From Costertonia aggregata (GTDB lineage: Bacteria > Bacteroidota > Bacteroidia > Flavobacteriales > Flavobacteriaceae), in assembly GCF_013402795.1 (NCBI RefSeq), contig NZ_CP058595.1, positions 1-64,000 on the forward strand: a stretch of 64,000 bases of DNA, read 5' to 3'. Below are positions 8,721 through 17,021 of the stretch, piece by piece (within the stretch, counting starts at the first letter, position 1; each line of letters starts with the position of its first letter). Position numbers and translations under genes: made by a program. The notes beneath the pieces were generated by a model. It was not told where the DNA came from. It did not search any database and saw only the letters and a program-made list of their open reading frames with translations.

Positions 8721-9944
8721 TCATTCGTTCAACAATATAGTTACGAATTCGCTGAACTCTTTTTTGAACGCTATATGTTTCTCACCGGTAGCAGGTCCAT
8801 TAAAGCCCGTATGTATTTTTCTGACTTCTCCATTTTTATCTATAAATATAGTGGTAGGATATGAAAGTATGTGGTTTAACATAGGTAATTTTTCTTGGGC
8901 TTTTGCCTTGTCAGCGGTACCGTACTGTGCCAAAAGAATAGGATAAGGCACCCCAATCCTCTTTTGTAACCTTTCAATACTTTTGAAAGCGGCTTCTTTT
9001 GTTTTTGCATATTCAAAAGCCAATGCAACCACTTTTAGGTCATCGTTTTGATTGCTTTTTAGGTATTTGGTATAAAATTTGGTTTCATCCAGACAATTGG
9101 GGCACCATGTACCCATAATCTGTACTAAAACCACCTTGTTCTTAAACGCTTCATCTTGTAGGGAGACCATATCGCCCTCGACATTGGGAAAGGAAAACGC
9201 CAAGGTATCATACCCTTCTTTCAAAAACGTTAGGGAATTGGCATCGGGCAATTCAAAAGTATCATCTCTTTTGGCAACAAAGGATTCTCGTGAATGGTTG
9301 CCGGAATAAAAGATACCATTGAGTGTACTGTCAGAAACTTTGGCCGTGAACAAAAAAGCATGTGCCCCGTCAAAAGCAGAAAGTTTTAGGGAATCCCCAT
9401 CGACTATGCCCTCCAAATATCTGTAATCTCCGGTGGTCGTCCGAAACGTTCCTGTCACCTTATCTCCCTTTTGTTCAAAGATTCCTTTCCCCAAGTAGCT
9501 ATCTGGCGTATTGGGCAGAAATTCGGTTTTCCAAATACCATTAACATCTTTGTTTGATGAACCCTTGTTTTTAAATCGGTAGGATACATTATGATAAGCC
9601 TTAAATGGCACTACCCTGTCCAAACTTTCTTTGATGAAACTACCGGTAATCACATTTTTGTTGAATGTACCGGCCAAGTAACCTTCGAACACTGGAGCTT
9701 TTATAAATATGGAATCGTTTTTTACTTCGATTTCATCTACTTGAATTACTTCGTCCGCATTATAAATCTCTATTTTATAGTGGCTTTCATTGTCCTTTAT
9801 CAATTTAAAGTTAAAAGGCAATACTTCTGTATCGGTAATTTCCAGTTCTGTCAACCACATACCTTCTGAAAGCGTTTTTTTCTCGACATCGGAACATGAA
9901 AAAAACAGTAAGGGCAATAATATAACAAATAAGAATCGTGACAT
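8721..9944 (-). CDS. TlpA-like thioredoxin-domain lipoprotein
   Basis: Exported thiol-disulfide protein. I place the start at the ATG at 9944 (407 aa), because the 15 codons upstream precede a normal signal peptide with lipobox LLFFSC. The N-terminal 260 or so residues form two similar beta-rich segments (each with a GxW or GTF strand pattern). The C-terminal 150 residues are a thioredoxin fold with active site GTWCPNC and the cis-proline region SYPTTIFIDKNGEV. Likely a periplasm-facing reductase. CPNC resembles the CxxC of TlpA/ResA relatives. It is convergent with leuB. Confidence 0.88.
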   Translation of the reverse strand: MSRFLFVILLPLLFFSCSDVEKKTLSEGMWLTELEITDTEVLPFNFKLIKDNESHYKIEIYNADEVIQVDEIEVKNDSIFIKAPVFEGYLAGTFNKNVITGSFIKESLDRVVPFKAYHNVSYRFKNKGSSNKDVNGIWKTEFLPNTPDSYLGKGIFEQKGDKVTGTFRTTTGDYRYLEGIVDGDSLKLSAFDGAHAFLFTAKVSDSTLNGIFYSGNHSRESFVAKRDDTFELPDANSLTFLKEGYDTLAFSFPNVEGDMVSLQDEAFKNKVVLVQIMGTWCPNCLDETKFYTKYLKSNQNDDLKVVALAFEYAKTKEAAFKSIERLQKRIGVPYPILLAQYGTADKAKAQEKLPMLNHILSYPTTIFIDKNGEVRKIHTGFNGPATGEKHIAFKKEFSEFVTILLNE

Positions 9945-10045
9945 ATCTATTTTTAATCCGTTGAAAGATTTAATCTGAATACAAAACATCGAAATAACGA
10001 TAAAAACCTTACACTAAGAAATAAAATAATTACGATGCCATGGCT

Positions 10046-10077
10046 ATTGAATCTATTGGACCATTGTTTTATCTTTG
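10046..10077 (+). promoter_or_regulatory. candidate promoter of pheT
   Basis: ATTG at 10046-10049 (one mismatch to the -33 TTTG) is followed after 20 bases by TATCTTTG at 10070-10077, a full match to the Bacteroidota -7 box TAnnTTTG. The pheT ATG is 19 bases downstream, leaving a short leader. Confidence 0.55.
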
Positions 10078-10096
10078 AGCTCTTTAAAACTAACCG

Positions 10097-12520
10097 ATGA
10101 AAATTTCCTATAACTGGTTAAAACAGTTTATTACCATTGACTGGGCCGCTGAGCAAACTGCGGAACTATTGACTGATCTGGGTTTGGAGGTAGAAGGCAT
10201 ATCTACTTTTGAATCTGTTCAAGGCGGACTGCAAGGTGTCGTTGTAGGTCATGTTCTTACCTGTGAAAAGCATCCCAATGCCGATAAGTTAAAACTAACG
10301 ACCGTAGATATAGGTCAGGAAACTCCCGTACAAATCGTATGCGGTGCTCCAAACGTTGATATAGGGCAAAAAGTACCTGTAGCCACTATTGGGACCACAT
10401 TATATTCCACAGAAGGTGAAGCGTGGAAAATCAAAAAAGGAAAGATCCGTGGGGAGGAAAGCCACGGCATGATATGTGCTGAAGATGAATTGGGCCTTGG
10501 CGAGAATCACGACGGTATCATGGTACTTTCTGACAATCTAACACCCGGCACACCATGCTCGGAGGTTTTTCAAATTGAAAACGATGAGGTTTTTGAAATA
10601 GGATTGACCCCAAATCGTGCCGATGCCATGAGCCATTATGGTGTTGCCAGAGATTTAAAAGCGGGGCTGATACAAAAAGAGCAGTTCAAGGAACTGATAA
10701 CGCCTTCTGCCAGTAATTTTCATATTGAAAACCGGTCTTTAAAAATAGATGTTGATGTATTGGACAACGAGTTGGCTCCTAGATATTCTGGAGTTACCCT
10801 TAGCGACCTTATCGTGCAACCCTCACCGGATTGGTTAAAAAACAGGTTAAGGGCAATAGGCCTAAAACCGATAAACAACATCGTTGATGCCACCAATTAT
10901 GTGTTACATGAATTGGGGCAGCCCCTACATGCGTTTGATGCGAACAAAATAAAGGGAAACAAAATATTGGTGCGAACATTGCCAAAAGGTACAAAGTTTA
11001 CGACTTTGGATGGCATTGACAGGGAACTTCACGAGGATGATTTAATGATATGCGATGCGGAAAAACCAATGTGTATCGCAGGAGTTTTTGGTGGGTTACA
11101 TTCCGGGGTTACCGAAAATACTACATCTATTTTCTTGGAAAGCGCGTATTTTAATCCAGTATCCATAAGAAAAACAGCAAAAAGGCATGGTTTGAATACC
11201 GATGCCTCTTTTCGTTTTGAAAGAGGAATAGATATCAACAACGTCGAGTATGCCTTGAGAAGAGCTGCTATTTTAATAAAGGAAATCGCCGGCGGCGATA
11301 TTACTTCAGATATCGTTGACCTGTACCCCAATAAGGTCAGGGATTATGAGGTGTTTTTAACTTTTGAAAAAATAAATTCCCTTGTTGGTCAGGAAATTCC
11401 GAAAGACACTATAAAATCTATTTTAACATCACTGGAAATAAAGGTAAAAAACGTTACGGAATCTGGTTTGGGCCTTACCATACCCTTTTACAGGGTAGAC
11501 GTACAGAGAGAAGTTGATGTTATCGAAGAAATTCTCAGGGTATATGGGTATAACAACATCCATTTTAAAGAAAAATTGAACGCTTCCATAGCGCCGACAT
11601 CAAAATTTGAAGACTATAAGCTTCAAAATGTCATAGGTGACCTGTTGGCGTCTCAGGGTTATTTTGAGATACTGTCAAATAGCCTAACCAACCCGGAATA
11701 TCATGAACTATTGAACGATCGCGATACACAATGTGTAACGATGCTCAACCCATTGAGTAACGACCTGTCCGTTTTAAGAAAATCGATATTGTTTACAGGG
11801 TTGGAGGCACTATCCTACAACCTGAACCGAAAAAAACAGAATCTTCGATTTTTTGAATTTGGGAAAACCTATCACACTTTAAACAATGATTATGTAGAAC
11901 AAAAGCATTTAAGTTTGCTTGTTACGGGAGAAAGAAATAACGAAAGTTGGTTAACAAAGCCTAAAAAATCAGATTTTTTCTTCTTGAAGGCAACCGTTGA
12001 AAATATTTTGAACCGCTTGGGTATTAAAGATTTTTCTACTCACCCCTATGAAAGCAAAACACTTTCCGAAGGCATTTTGTTTAAGCAGGGCAAAAAAAAC
12101 CTAGTGGAATTTGGAATCGTAAAAAGTGGTTTGTCAAAAAAGTTTGATATTAAAAAAGAAGTTTTGTTTGCCGATTTTGATTGGGACAATGTATTGGAAT
12201 TTGCCAAAGAAAACCGGATTAAATTCAAAAATATATCCAAACATCCAGAAGTTAAACGTGATTTTGCCCTTTTACTCAACGAGAACATCAGTTATAAATC
12301 CATTCATGATTGCGCTTTCGAAACGGAACGCCATTTGTTGAAACAAGTAAATCTGTTTGATGTTTACACCGGGAACAAATTACCAAAGGGCAAAAAGTCA
12401 TATGCCATAAGCTTTACTTTACAAGATGACAATAAAACATTGACTGATAAGCATATAGACAAAATCATGAATAAGCTGCAAAGAAAATTTGAAGCCGATT
12501 TTGGTGCCGAACTCAGATAA
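10097..12520 (+). CDS. pheT: phenylalanyl-tRNA synthetase beta chain
   Basis: Beta subunit of the heterotetrameric PheRS that charges tRNA-Phe. Domain order is complete over 807 residues: N-terminal tRNA-binding OB fold (about 40-150, with CEKHPNADKLKLTTVDIG), B3/B4 editing region, B5 domain, the catalytic-core-like region (ASQGYFEILSNSL and LRFFEFGKTY) and the C-terminal ferredoxin-like anticodon-binding domain (KHPEVKRDFALLL). The alpha-chain gene pheS is not in the window, which is usual for Flavobacteriia, where the two are unlinked. The gene stands alone, convergent with the fasciclin gene five bases later. Confidence 0.97.
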   Translation: MKISYNWLKQFITIDWAAEQTAELLTDLGLEVEGISTFESVQGGLQGVVVGHVLTCEKHPNADKLKLTTVDIGQETPVQIVCGAPNVDIGQKVPVATIGTTLYSTEGEAWKIKKGKIRGEESHGMICAEDELGLGENHDGIMVLSDNLTPGTPCSEVFQIENDEVFEIGLTPNRADAMSHYGVARDLKAGLIQKEQFKELITPSASNFHIENRSLKIDVDVLDNELAPRYSGVTLSDLIVQPSPDWLKNRLRAIGLKPINNIVDATNYVLHELGQPLHAFDANKIKGNKILVRTLPKGTKFTTLDGIDRELHEDDLMICDAEKPMCIAGVFGGLHSGVTENTTSIFLESAYFNPVSIRKTAKRHGLNTDASFRFERGIDINNVEYALRRAAILIKEIAGGDITSDIVDLYPNKVRDYEVFLTFEKINSLVGQEIPKDTIKSILTSLEIKVKNVTESGLGLTIPFYRVDVQREVDVIEEILRVYGYNNIHFKEKLNASIAPTSKFEDYKLQNVIGDLLASQGYFEILSNSLTNPEYHELLNDRDTQCVTMLNPLSNDLSVLRKSILFTGLEALSYNLNRKKQNLRFFEFGKTYHTLNNDYVEQKHLSLLVTGERNNESWLTKPKKSDFFFLKATVENILNRLGIKDFSTHPYESKTLSEGILFKQGKKNLVEFGIVKSGLSKKFDIKKEVLFADFDWDNVLEFAKENRIKFKNISKHPEVKRDFALLLNENISYKSIHDCAFETERHLLKQVNLFDVYTGNKLPKGKKSYAISFTLQDDNKTLTDKHIDKIMNKLQRKFEADFGAELR

Positions 12521-12525
12521 TGTTC

Positions 12526-13089
12526 TTACATCCTTTTAGGAAGGATAACACTATCGATTACGTGGATTACACCATTACATTGGTTGGCATCGGCCTGGGT
12601 AATTTTTGCTGTATTGCCCGTATTATCGGTCAAAATAATATCTAACCCTTTCATTGTAGCCGTAAGTATATCTCCCTGTACCGTTGTGAAAGTGGCCTTT
12701 CCTTTACCGCGACACATGGCCTTTAATATACTTGATGCCGATAAGTTACCAGCAACGATATGATATGTTAGTACGGCATGTAGTTCTTTTTTATTTTCTG
12801 GAAGCAGTAATGCTTTCATCGTATCCTTGGGTATTTTACCAAAGGCAACATCCGAAGGTGCAAACACCGTAAAAGGTCCGCTTTCATCCAAAACATCTTC
12901 CAAATCGGCAGCCTTTACAGCAGCCAATAGCGTTTTATGGTTCTTTGAAGCTTCTGTATTTTGGCTTATTGATTTTTCTGGATTCATACTTCTTTCAAGT
13001 GTTCTTGAATCCGATTGGGATTGTGCACAAATTGTAGCTAGACAAAAAAATAATGCTAAGGCTAAGGGGGAGTTTGCCAAATCTTTCAT
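12526..13089 (-). CDS. secreted fasciclin (FAS1) domain protein
   Basis: A 187-residue exported protein: signal peptide over residues 1-24, a short polar linker, and one FAS1 domain over about 50-185. The FAS1 hallmarks are present: FTVFAPSDVAFGKIP (H1 box), the central YHIV motif, and the C-terminal NGVIHVIDSVILP (H2 box). FAS1 proteins mediate adhesion or ligand binding at the cell surface. No lipobox or sorting domain is visible, so it is probably soluble periplasmic or secreted. Single gene convergent with pheT. Confidence 0.92.
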   Translation of the reverse strand: MKDLANSPLALALFFCLATICAQSQSDSRTLERSMNPEKSISQNTEASKNHKTLLAAVKAADLEDVLDESGPFTVFAPSDVAFGKIPKDTMKALLLPENKKELHAVLTYHIVAGNLSASSILKAMCRGKGKATFTTVQGDILTATMKGLDIILTDNTGNTAKITQADANQCNGVIHVIDSVILPKRM

Positions 13090-13294
13090 GTTTTAGGTAA
13101 TTTTGGGGATTATACGCAAATCATCGATAAAATGCATAAAAACATCGACAATATACAACTAATACGTAGTCAAGCAAGGAGTCAGATATGCGGTTTATAG
13201 AAATTAACAAAAAATTAACAAATTGATTTCTTAAACAAGAATTGATTCAAGTGTATGATTTCATTAAATTTATGTATTGCTAAAAGAAGAAGAG

Positions 13295-14014
13295 ATGTTA
13301 TTTGAACAAACAAACTTAGAAAACAAGCTTTTTAAGCTTCGTGAAAAAAAAGGAAATCAAGCTCAAATCCTCAGAGACGTTTCCGATTTATTAAAAAGTG
13401 CAGGTATTCAGGATAATCGAATCCAAAAAAACATCAAAATAGGAAAAGGTTCCGATTACAACAATTTCACCTTTGATTTATTGGAAACCGATAACATATA
13501 TCATATTGATCAAATAAAGGAGCTTTGTATAGATTATCGGTTGCGTTTCTTGAATTCCAAGTACTTTAAAGGAAAAATTCCTGAAGAGGCAATCGCCAAA
13601 ATAAAGGATTTGGAAAATATGCACGATATTGAATTGAAAGGATTCAAGATTGTCGCACCCTCAAAACTCTTTAAACTTGAGGATAAAGACGACCCATTGT
13701 TGTTTGCTCCTATTGGCAATGAATACTTTTATCTTATTCATAAATGGGGCAATGACCTTCACCCTTTGCGAAAGTTGTTAATGTGGCCTTTTAAAGGTAT
13801 AATAAACCTTACTGCACTGGTATTCGTGATAAGTTATTTCGCGACCCTTCTTGTTCCAGAAGGTTTGTTTTCCAAAAGTAGTTCTACGGCAGAATTCTGG
13901 ATCGTTTATTTTTTTATGTTTAAATGTATTGCATCGGTAGTCATTTTTTACGGTTTTGCGCTAGGAAAAAACTTTAATCCTGCTATTTGGAACAGTAAAT
14001 ATTTTAATGCGTAA
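13295..14014 (+). CDS. membrane protein of unknown function, two C-terminal helices
   Basis: I do not recognise this 239-residue protein. The frame is open from a TTG at 13277 but the ATG at 13295 follows a purine-rich AAAAGAAGAAGAG and is the better start. The first 150 or so residues are polar: a charged helical N terminus and a compact mixed domain with PSKLFKLEDKDDPLLFAPIG. Two membrane helices follow (about 171-193 and 203-229), so the N-terminal domain probably faces the cytoplasm. It is flanked by a 200-base AT-rich gap upstream and by the interrupted lipoprotein frame downstream, with no operon partner. Confidence 0.7.
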   Translation: MLFEQTNLENKLFKLREKKGNQAQILRDVSDLLKSAGIQDNRIQKNIKIGKGSDYNNFTFDLLETDNIYHIDQIKELCIDYRLRFLNSKYFKGKIPEEAIAKIKDLENMHDIELKGFKIVAPSKLFKLEDKDDPLLFAPIGNEYFYLIHKWGNDLHPLRKLLMWPFKGIINLTALVFVISYFATLLVPEGLFSKSSSTAEFWIVYFFMFKCIASVVIFYGFALGKNFNPAIWNSKYFNA

Positions 14015-14049
14015 CACAAATGTATCTTTTAGGTTTACACATGTAACGT

Positions 14050-14250
14050 TTATTTCTGTGTAATAGATACATCATAGGGTATGCCGTCTAAATCAAAATT
14101 ATCCAAAAATTGGGGCAAATCCCCTAGTTTGATGCGCAGTAAGCCTCCCCTATTTGGATTATTGGATTTTATATAGCCAATAAGTAGAAGGTTATTGCCT
14201 GCATCGTGTGAAACAAAAGCAGTAGTACCTATTTTAAATTGAAACTTTAT
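14050..14250 (-). pseudogene. in-frame 3' continuation of the propeller-like lipoprotein
   Basis: Reading on past the TAA at 14251-14253 in the same frame gives 66 further sense codons before a second TAA at 14050-14052. The translated piece looks like real protein: it includes FVSHDAGNNLLLIGYIKSN and ends NFDLDGIPYDVSITQK, the kind of strand-turn pattern that closes a propeller. No start codon makes it a separate gene. It is best read as the cut-off C terminus of the gene to its right, lost by a single nonsense change or by a base-calling error. Confidence 0.65.
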
Positions 14251-15183
14251 TTATTCCTCTGTCAAAAAACGGTCGTATATATATAACGTGTTCGTATTAG
14301 AGGTGAAGTCGTAAATGGCGGGGATGTCATCCAATCGGTTATTCGTTACCATTGGTTTTGCGTAATACATTTTTCCATCTATATCATAATGAACAAGATT
14401 GGACAACCCAAATTTTGGTTCTATACCTTCGTTATATCGTACTGTGGAGATATTGACCAAAGTATTGGTATCCAATATGGTATGTAAGTCAGCATAAGCC
14501 ACTAAAATATTGCCGTCTGAATGCTTTGTGATTTTTTGAACATTTGGTCCCATTTCCATTTCATGAATAAATTCATTACGGTCAGTGTCCAACACCATTA
14601 ATTTGTTTTTCCCTTCGTTTTCATCTAGCACTAGGATAAAAAGCCGATTTTGGGATACTACCATATGCTGCGGCCTACACTCCATGGGAACATCAGGTGT
14701 GTTGAGCGAGTTGTTTTCCAAATCTACAATTCTAAGAAAAAAGCTCCTTTGTTCGAATACATCCGGTAATTGATAGGCTAAATATAAAGTTCCTTCTGAA
14801 TAAGCGATTGCTTTTGTTTCTTGTTCACAATTCATATCAGCCGTAAAGACGGGAAAACTATCATATGAATCTATTTCAGCATTATATAATGTGACCCGGC
14901 GACCACAGTTTGCGGTTTTTGTGTAAAAACCATAACTAAAACCGTCTTTATAATGTAGTAACGGATTTTCCAATTCAACAAAATTACTTTCGGAGGGGTT
15001 ACGGGTAAGCACCTCTAAACTTGCGTTTAACAGCACATTATCCAGATTTCCGTTTTTGGTCAGTAAAACCGAATAATTGGCATCTACACTTTCTTGTTCA
15101 ATACCTTCTTGATTGTCTTTTGGTTTGGTACAGGTAATAAGGAATAATGCCAAAAAGGCACAACATAGTCTGTAGGTTTGCAT
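14251..15183 (-). CDS. propeller-like lipoprotein, probably truncated
   Basis: A 310-residue exported lipoprotein. I prefer the ATG at 15183 over the upstream one at 15207, because it starts directly at the signal peptide with lipobox LITC. The mature chain has recurring strand pairs of about 45 residues (for example AIAYSEGTLYLAYQLPD, MVVSQNRLFILVLDE, ITKHSDGNILVAYADL), consistent with a beta-propeller; no catalytic motif is visible. It ends at a TAA after FLTEE, yet the same frame stays open for 66 sense codons beyond, so the protein is likely missing its last blade. Its start is 32 bases after the ABC-F stop on the same strand, so the two may be cotranscribed. Confidence 0.75.
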   Translation of the reverse strand: MQTYRLCCAFLALFLITCTKPKDNQEGIEQESVDANYSVLLTKNGNLDNVLLNASLEVLTRNPSESNFVELENPLLHYKDGFSYGFYTKTANCGRRVTLYNAEIDSYDSFPVFTADMNCEQETKAIAYSEGTLYLAYQLPDVFEQRSFFLRIVDLENNSLNTPDVPMECRPQHMVVSQNRLFILVLDENEGKNKLMVLDTDRNEFIHEMEMGPNVQKITKHSDGNILVAYADLHTILDTNTLVNISTVRYNEGIEPKFGLSNLVHYDIDGKMYYAKPMVTNNRLDDIPAIYDFTSNTNTLYIYDRFLTEE

Positions 15184-15215
15184 AACATTGCGATTTGGGT
15201 TGCACAATACTTAAC

Positions 15216-16844
15216 TTAAGCGGGTACAGCGTACATTTTTTCACGCTGTTCCCTGATAGTCTTGTCAGACATATATTCATCAAACGTTAAATACCTATCA
15301 ATGTTGCCTTTAGGGGTAAGTTCTATAATCCTGTTTGCTACCGTTTGGGCAAACTCGTGATCGTGTGTGGTGAGCATCACCGTACCCTTGAAGTTTTTGA
15401 GGGAATTGTTGAACGCGGTAATACTCTCCAGATCCAAGTGATTGGTTGGCTCGTCCAACATTAAGACATTGGCACGTAGCATCATCATTCTACTGAGCAT
15501 GCACCTAACCTTTTCCCCACCGGAAAGCACTGTACATTTTTTAAGAGCCTCCTCGCCGCTGAACAACATTTTGCCCAAAAAACCACGAATGTGGACTTCT
15601 TCACGCTCTTCCTCGGTTTTTGCCCACTGTCTCAACCAATCTACCAAGTTTATGTTTTCTTCAAAATAATCCGAGTTATCGGCTGGTAAGTAAGATTGGT
15701 TCGTGGTTACTCCCCATTGAAATTTTCCGGAATCCGCTTCTTTTTTTCCATTTATGATTTCGTAGAAAGCCGTTGTAGCCCTGGAGTCTCTTGAGATTAT
15801 TGCGACCTTGTCCCCTTTTGCCAAATTAATGTTGACGTTCTGGAACAAGATATCCCCGTCTTCTGATGTTGAACCTAATGCTTCAATATTCAGAATTTGG
15901 TCACCGGCCTCTCTTTCCCTTTCAAAAATAATTGCGGGGTATCTTCTGCTTGAGGGCTTAATGTCATCTATCTTTAATTTGTCCAACATTTTTTTTCGAG
16001 AGGTAGCTTGCTTGCTTTTGGCAACATTGGCACTAAACCGCCTGATGAACTCTTGAAGCTCTTTGGCCTTTTCGTCCGCTTTTTTGTTTTGTTGCGCCCT
16101 TTGACGAGCGGCCAGTTGGCTGCTCTCATACCAAAAAGTGTAGTTACCGGAATAAAAATTGAGTTTCCCAAAATCAATATCGGCAATATGGGTACATACG
16201 GCATCCAAAAAGTGACGGTCATGCGATACAACGATTACCGTATTATCATAATTTGCCAAAAAATTCTCTAGCCAACCTATGGTTTCATAATCCAAGTCAT
16301 TGGTAGGCTCATCCATTATCAAAACATCTGGGTTTCCAAATAGGGTTTGTGCCAAAAGAACCCGTACCTTAAGTTTGGAATCCATATCGGCCATTGTGGT
16401 ATAGTGCAAGTCCTCTGATATACCCAGGTTAGATAGCATAGCAGCGGCGTCGCTATCAGCGTTCCAACCGTTCATTTCCTCAAACTTGACTTGAAGTTCA
16501 CCTATTTTATCGGCATTCTCGTCGGTATAATCGGCATATAATGCATCTATCTCCTTTTTAATGGCAAACAATGGTTTGTTGCCCATTACTACAGTTTCCA
16601 AAACAGTAAACTCATCATATGCATTATGGTCTTGCTCTAAAATGGACATTCGTTTTCCGGGTTCTAAATGAACGTGGCCTGATGTAGGCTCGATCTGCCC
16701 AGATATAATCTTCAAAAAAGTAGACTTTCCAGCACCGTTGGCCCCTATAACCCCATAACAATTTCCTTGAGTAAAGGATACATTTACTTCATCAAAAAGA
16801 ACTCTTTTTCCAAACTGAACCGACAAATTAGATACTGAAAGCAT
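15216..16844 (-). CDS. ABC-F family ATPase (YbiT-like)
   Basis: Soluble twin-ATPase protein of the ribosome-associated ABC-F class, 542 residues, without membrane segments. NBD1 has a normal Walker A (GANGAGKST, 34-42) and Walker B (LIMDEPTNDLD), but its signature region reads DSKLKVRVLLAQ instead of LSGGQ. NBD2 has a normal LSGGEKVR signature (about 440) and DEPTNHLD, but its Walker A position (about 344-358) reads ISRDSRATT with no glycine-rich loop or lysine. The linker between the domains is charged and helical, as in translation-factor ABC-Fs. Resistance-type members cannot be excluded, but overall layout is closest to YbiT. Confidence 0.9.
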   Translation of the reverse strand: MLSVSNLSVQFGKRVLFDEVNVSFTQGNCYGVIGANGAGKSTFLKIISGQIEPTSGHVHLEPGKRMSILEQDHNAYDEFTVLETVVMGNKPLFAIKKEIDALYADYTDENADKIGELQVKFEEMNGWNADSDAAAMLSNLGISEDLHYTTMADMDSKLKVRVLLAQTLFGNPDVLIMDEPTNDLDYETIGWLENFLANYDNTVIVVSHDRHFLDAVCTHIADIDFGKLNFYSGNYTFWYESSQLAARQRAQQNKKADEKAKELQEFIRRFSANVAKSKQATSRKKMLDKLKIDDIKPSSRRYPAIIFEREREAGDQILNIEALGSTSEDGDILFQNVNINLAKGDKVAIISRDSRATTAFYEIINGKKEADSGKFQWGVTTNQSYLPADNSDYFEENINLVDWLRQWAKTEEEREEVHIRGFLGKMLFSGEEALKKCTVLSGGEKVRCMLSRMMMLRANVLMLDEPTNHLDLESITAFNNSLKNFKGTVMLTTHDHEFAQTVANRIIELTPKGNIDRYLTFDEYMSDKTIREQREKMYAVPA

Positions 16845-16966
16845 ATTCTTTGTTTAATTTTTTGCAAAAATAGGCAAAATTAAGCCTGAAAACCAATTAC
16901 CGACATAAGGTATGATCTTGGCGAAAGCTGCAGGTATTGTGATATATTTTAACTCCCCATTAACAG

Positions 16967-16994
16967 GTTGTGCCTCACGGGTTTCATAGCTTTG
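16967..16994 (+). promoter_or_regulatory. candidate promoter of the 17.0 kb lipoprotein gene
   Basis: GTTG at 16967-16970 and TAGCTTTG at 16987-16994 are spaced by 16 bases. The second is a full match to the Bacteroidota -7 box; the first is a weak, slightly close -33 element. The start codon is 27 bases further on. Confidence 0.4.
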
Positions 16995-17021
16995 TTTTAG
17001 ACAATAGACTTAAATTATTGT

